Source of the DNA: an uncultured Bacteroidales bacterium
GTDB lineage: Bacteria > Bacteroidota > Bacteroidia > Bacteroidales > Muribaculaceae
Direction of reading: 5' to 3'
Length of the DNA: 9,300 nt
Assembly: GCA_947177325.1 (NCBI GenBank)
Contig: CAMWUH010000063.1
Span: 1 to 9,300 of the forward strand
Of the stretch, positions 6,247-9,300 are shown piece after piece; positions within the stretch are counted from its first letter, which is position 1, and every line of letters begins with the position of its first letter. The notes beneath the pieces were generated by a model that was given only the letters and a program-made list of their open reading frames with translations, was not told the DNA's origin and did no database searches. The position numbers were made by a program, and so were the translations under genes.

Positions 6247-7101
6247 TTAATTAATTGTTGGTTTGATAGTTTCGGTGTCGATTTCAGCAGCTTCGGCGTT
6301 GTCGATGGGTGTTTCCACCTCAAAATCTTCTTCGGTGTAAGGCACGAAGTCGCTTTTCTGACGGTTGGGGGCAATTTCAGCTATCACCTGCCCGGCATAT
6401 TTTAGGTTGATGACATTGTAGTAGTCCCAGCCTTTGACGGGCATTACCTTGGTGTAGAAACGGCTAAGGCGCTCAAATTTGGAGTCGATGGCCGTGGTGT
6501 CGCCGAAGTTGATGAGGTGGCCTGTCAGTCGTGGCACTATGAAAATGTCGCCTTTGGAGTTGACCTGGTAGTAATCGACGATTGATTTGCGCTCCTCAGA
6601 GGCTTCAACGGCTTTGATAAGGGGCACAACGGTCACCGGGGAGTTGATGGAGTCGAAACGGCCCACGATAATCGGCACGTCGATGCGATAGCGCTTTGAG
6701 GCGGTCAGTTTTTTACCTGATTCGCTGATGTAGTAAACTTTCCCGCTATCGTAAACGCGCGCAACCGGCACCATAGGCTCAACGTCGATGAGCAATCGGT
6801 CGTTGTTCTGGCGCAGACAGTTGACCTTTTCGATATTGGGGAGGGCTGTCAGGCGCTTCTCAATGTTGAGGAGGTTAAACTCGCCCATCGACATAGAGTC
6901 GGCGGCGGCACGCATGCCGCCCAGTTCGTGGTCGATGTCGTCGGGGGTGACGAACGGGCTCATAGCGTTGTCGCGCACCCGTATGTCAACCCCGCAGCAG
7001 GGGGCAGCGTAGGCCATAGAGCGCGAGGCGCCTGTGGCTATCAGCAGATAGCTCACGAGCACAACGGTCAGCAGCAGATAAACGATGCCTTGGCGGGTCA
7101 T
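6247..7101 (-). CDS. ftsQ: Cell division protein FtsQ (DivIB-like), single-pass membrane divisome component
   Basis: The 284-residue product has a very short cytoplasmic N-terminus (MTRQG), one membrane segment (about 5-23) and a periplasmic remainder. The first periplasmic part (about 37-108, GVDIRVRDN ... LLNIEKRLTALPNIEKVN ... LIDVEPM) fits a POTRA-like domain. It is followed by the FtsQ beta domain with VARVYDSGKVYYISESGK (113-130) and the C-terminal KGWDYYNVINLKYAGQVIA segment (223-241). An acidic tail (255-278) follows. Overall identity to proteobacterial FtsQ looks low, as is normal in Bacteroidota; assignment rests on architecture, the N-I-E-x-V and Y-Y-I-S-E-x-G motifs and position between murC and ftsA. 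In the divisome FtsQ links FtsL/FtsB to upstream components. Cysteines 35 and 36 directly after the membrane helix are notable. The gene starts 29 nt after the murC stop. Confidence 0.88.
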   Translation of the reverse strand: MTRQGIVYLLLTVVLVSYLLIATGASRSMAYAAPCCGVDIRVRDNAMSPFVTPDDIDHELGGMRAAADSMSMGEFNLLNIEKRLTALPNIEKVNCLRQNNDRLLIDVEPMVPVARVYDSGKVYYISESGKKLTASKRYRIDVPIIVGRFDSINSPVTVVPLIKAVEASEERKSIVDYYQVNSKGDIFIVPRLTGHLINFGDTTAIDSKFERLSRFYTKVMPVKGWDYYNVINLKYAGQVIAEIAPNRQKSDFVPYTEEDFEVETPIDNAEAAEIDTETIKPTIN

Positions 7102-7130
7102 TTCAATGGGAGGGTTTACGCGGTTAAACT

Positions 7131-8507
7131 TTATTTAGAGCCTGTGGCGTCGGCAACCAATTGGGGGAGGGAGGAGTCAATGTTGCCGGCTCCAAGGGTC
7201 AAAAGAATGTCAAAGTTAAGATTTTTTATGGTTTGTGGCAACTCATCGAGGCTAATTAACAACTTTTTAGCACATTTTATCTCGTCGAGAATGATTTGCG
7301 ACGTTACTCCGGGAATCGGGAGCTCGCGTGCGGGGTAAATGTCGAGGAGCACAACGGTGTCGGCCATTGAGAGTGCTTCGGCAAATTCATGCGCGAAGTC
7401 GCGGGTGCGGCTATAGAGGTGCGGCTGGAAGGCCACGGTGAGGTGACGCCCGGGGTAAAGTGCTTTGATTGAGCTGATTGCCGCTTTAACTTCATCGGGG
7501 TGATGAGCGTAGTCGTCGATAATTGCACGGCCGTCGGCGCCCTCTTTGAGATGGAATTCAAAGCGACGTTTGGCTCCCTTGAAGGTTGACATGGCGAGGC
7601 GAATATCATCGGAGGTGACATCGCCGGTGAGCCAGGTTGCAGCCGCCGCTGCCACGGCGTTGTCAATGTTGATATCAACGGGCACTCCGAGCTCAATGCC
7701 GGCAATGATGCCTTTGGGGGTGATGAGGTCGAAGGTGATGGTGGCGTTTTCGTAGGAGATATTGGCCGCGTGGAAGTCGCCGTGGTCGCGTCCGTAGGTG
7801 TAAATTTTCACGTCGGGCCCAACTTCGGGGCGAAATTTCAATCCGGTGTGCATCACCAGCGCTCCGCCGGGCTGAATGAGGGTTGTGAATTTGGTAAATG
7901 CTTCGAGATAAGCCTCTTCGGTGCCGTAAATATCGAGGTGGTCAGGGTCGGTGGCAGTGACGACAGCGATGTAGGGGTTGAGGTGATGGAAAGAGCGGTC
8001 GAATTCATCGGCTTCGATAACGGAGTAGGGCGATGTGGCGCTAAGCAGATAGTTGGAGTTGTAGTTGCGGAGCACACCTCCCAGAAAGGCGTTGCATTTC
8101 ACTCGTGCAGTGGTCAGAATGTGGGCCGCCATTGACGAGGTGGTGGTTTTGCCGTGGGTTCCTGCAAAGCATAGGGAGCGCGATGAGCGAGTGATTTCGC
8201 CCAAAAGAGCGGCGCGCTTGATAACTTTAAAGCCGTTGTTGAGGAAATAGTTAAGGCCGGGATGATCGGCCGGGATGGCCGGTGTATAGACGACCATGGT
8301 CGACTCCGGGTCGCGGAAATCGGGGTTGATGGCTTCGGCACTTTCGTCGAAAGTTATGTCGACTCCTTCGGCTTGCAGAGCGTCGGTCAGTGCGGTGGCG
8401 GTGCGGTCGTAGCCGGCCACACGCATTCCGCGAGCGAGGAAGTAACGCTCAAGAGCTGCCATGCCTATGCCTCCGGCACCGACGAAGTAGATTTTATCGT
8501 AGTTCAT
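7131..8507 (-). CDS. murC: UDP-N-acetylmuramate--L-alanine ligase MurC
   Basis: MurC (458 aa) is the ATP-dependent cytosolic ligase that adds L-alanine to UDP-MurNAc, the first peptide-stem step of peptidoglycan synthesis. Domain 1 (Rossmann-like, UDP binding) opens with FVGAGGIGM at 8-16. The central ATPase domain has the P-loop GTHGKTTT at 116-123, EADEFDRSF at 165-173 and TDPDHLDIYG at 186-195. The junction to the C-terminal domain shows FKGAKRRFE (309-317), DDYAHHP (331-337) and FQPHLYSRT (360-368), all characteristic of MurC rather than MurD/E/F. Length is normal and the frame is intact. Its ATG overlaps the murG stop as ATGA (8507-8504), which suggests translational coupling. The next gene is ftsQ, without intervening murB or ddl, as usual in Bacteroidota. 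Confidence 0.97.
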   Translation of the reverse strand: MNYDKIYFVGAGGIGMAALERYFLARGMRVAGYDRTATALTDALQAEGVDITFDESAEAINPDFRDPESTMVVYTPAIPADHPGLNYFLNNGFKVIKRAALLGEITRSSRSLCFAGTHGKTTTSSMAAHILTTARVKCNAFLGGVLRNYNSNYLLSATSPYSVIEADEFDRSFHHLNPYIAVVTATDPDHLDIYGTEEAYLEAFTKFTTLIQPGGALVMHTGLKFRPEVGPDVKIYTYGRDHGDFHAANISYENATITFDLITPKGIIAGIELGVPVDINIDNAVAAAAATWLTGDVTSDDIRLAMSTFKGAKRRFEFHLKEGADGRAIIDDYAHHPDEVKAAISSIKALYPGRHLTVAFQPHLYSRTRDFAHEFAEALSMADTVVLLDIYPARELPIPGVTSQIILDEIKCAKKLLISLDELPQTIKNLNFDILLTLGAGNIDSSLPQLVADATGSK

Positions 8508-9256
8508 TTACTTTGATTTTTTGAATTAATCAATTCAAGAGCGCGGTCAACGATTAGCGCGTCGGCATTGGGGAGCGCCATTTTCAGAGCGTTTTGGCTC
8601 AGAGCGGTGCGCTTGGCTTCGTTGTCGAGCAGGTCGATGATGGTTTTGCCGAGGTTAGAGCGGCAGTCAGCGTCGAGTATCATTATGGCGGCGGCACGAT
8701 TGGCCAGAGCTTCGGCATTTTTGCGCTGATGATCTTCGGCCACGTTGGGCGAGGGCACCAGGATTGTAGGCGCTCCAACGAGCTGAATCTCAGATATGGT
8801 TGATGCACCGGCGCGCGACACCATCACATCAGCGGCGCGATAAACCAGGTCCATGCGGCTTACGAACGGCATGCATTGCACCCCTTCGATGCCTTCAGCC
8901 ACCGGCTGACATTCATCGGCGTAGATGCGGCCGGTTTGCCACAGCACTTGAGCGCCGTAAGTAACCAGCGCCTTGAGAGCAAGCTTCATCGAGTCGTTGA
9001 GAGTGCGGGCGCCGAGGCTGCCGCCAACAACGGCCACCAGTGGTTTGTCAGGGTCAAAGCCGAGCTGCTTTTTGGCTTCGGCTCGATCAACATCGCACTC
9101 TACGATATTGCGGCGCACGGGGTTGCCTGTCATCACGATGCGGTCGGCGGGGAAGAAGCGGTCCATCCCCTCGTAAGCCACGCAAATGACATCGGCTTTT
9201 TTGCCGAGGTGCTTGTTAGTGACTCCGGCATAGGAGTTTTGCTCCTGCACCAAAGC
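8504..9256 (-). CDS. murG: UDP-N-acetylglucosamine transferase MurG (5'-truncated by contig end)
   Basis: MurG is a peripheral membrane GT28-family glycosyltransferase that adds GlcNAc to lipid I to make lipid II. About 250 C-terminal residues are present, beginning inside the N-terminal domain at ALVQEQNSYAGVTNK. The N-terminal acceptor (lipid I)-binding part, roughly 110-120 residues including the Gly-rich loop near the start, is missing. The C-terminal donor domain is complete: GNPVRR, the second Gly-rich loop GGSLGA, the MVSRAGASTISE motif that contacts UDP-GlcNAc, and PSPNVAEDHQRKNA. The reading frame meets an in-frame TAA at 9259-9257 immediately upstream of codon GCT. That stop lies where adapter sequence begins, so the truncation is technical, not a pseudogene. 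An apparent TTG start at 9253 is an internal Leu codon, not a real start. The 3' end overlaps murC by ATGA. Confidence 0.95.
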   Translation of the reverse strand, partial: ALVQEQNSYAGVTNKHLGKKADVICVAYEGMDRFFPADRIVMTGNPVRRNIVECDVDRAEAKKQLGFDPDKPLVAVVGGSLGARTLNDSMKLALKALVTYGAQVLWQTGRIYADECQPVAEGIEGVQCMPFVSRMDLVYRAADVMVSRAGASTISEIQLVGAPTILVPSPNVAEDHQRKNAEALANRAAAIMILDADCRSNLGKTIIDLLDNEAKRTALSQNALKMALPNADALIVDRALELINSKNQSK

Positions 9257-9300
9257 TTAATCTTATACACATCTGACGCTGCCGACGAACTCTAGGGTGT
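9257..9300. other. Illumina Nextera adapter read-through (non-genomic contig end)
   Basis: Bases 9261-9274 (TCTTATACACATCT) are the inner 14 bases of the reverse complement of the Tn5 mosaic end used in Nextera libraries. Bases 9275-9288 (GACGCTGCCGACGA) are the reverse complement of the Nextera read-1 tail. The next eight bases, 9289-9296 (ACTCTAGG), fit the i5 index position and match, as I recall it, the reverse complement of Nextera XT index S516. The final GTGT fits the start of the P5 segment. Positions 9257-9260 are probably the degraded outer end of the mosaic end. The MurG frame breaks exactly here. Nothing from about 9257 onwards should be annotated as biology. Confidence 0.93.

Noticed and set aside
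8504..9253. murG read as a naturally shortened gene starting at TTG 9253
   Set aside because: The sequence starts mid-domain at the conserved QEQNSYAG segment and the frame is broken precisely at the adapter junction, so the missing N-terminus is technical.
413..9256. An undescribed defence, mobile or biosynthetic system
   Set aside because: All the long genes are recognisable core functions in conserved order. I found no transposase, integrase, toxin-antitoxin pair, nuclease or unassigned gene cluster.
8876..9295. Plus-strand open frame of 139 codons at the right edge ending in LYTSDAADE
   Set aside because: Antisense to murG, and its last residues are translated Nextera adapter, a known contamination peptide.

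Overview
This window is a contig end carrying the distal half of a Bacteroidota (probably Bacteroidales, possibly Muribaculaceae) division and cell-wall (dcw) cluster. Every supported gene is on the minus strand. Reading from the right edge leftwards, the order is murG (5'-truncated), murC, ftsQ, ftsA, ftsZ, truA, a Na/Pi-cotransporter-family protein, and finally the first codons of another gene that runs off the left edge. The Bacteroidota assignment rests on four things: murG-murC-ftsQ-ftsA-ftsZ without the murB/ddl genes found there in Proteobacteria; a short, divergent FtsQ; start codons without Shine-Dalgarno sequences; and matches to the Bacteroidota promoter -7 motif TAnnTTTG in front of the two genes that sit behind real intergenic gaps.

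murG and murC overlap by ATGA, and the gaps to ftsQ, ftsA, ftsZ and truA are 29, 44, 93 and 21 nt, so positions about 9256 to 2387 look like one transcription unit. MurG and MurC act in the cytosolic steps of peptidoglycan precursor synthesis. FtsQ is the periplasmic divisome scaffold. FtsA tethers FtsZ filaments to the membrane, and FtsZ forms the Z ring. TruA (tRNA pseudouridine synthase) appears to be a housekeeping passenger. The transporter gene follows a 135-nt gap with its own candidate promoter and ends in a strong intrinsic terminator, so it is probably a separate unit.

The only long non-coding stretch is 48-412. It holds a perfect minus-strand terminator, a second perfect hairpin and a short direct repeat (possibly one structured 3' element), a seven-unit 9-bp tandem repeat, and a candidate promoter for the leftmost gene.

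The last ~44 bases (about 9257-9300) are not genomic. They match the Illumina Nextera transposase adapter, followed by an i5 index and the start of P5. The murG truncation is therefore an assembly artefact at a contig end.

I do not see a previously undescribed multi-gene system here. The most unusual biological features are the long Asp/Arg-rich linker in the FtsA tail, the inverted repeat between ftsA and ftsZ, and the structured or repetitive intergenic region at 200-365.
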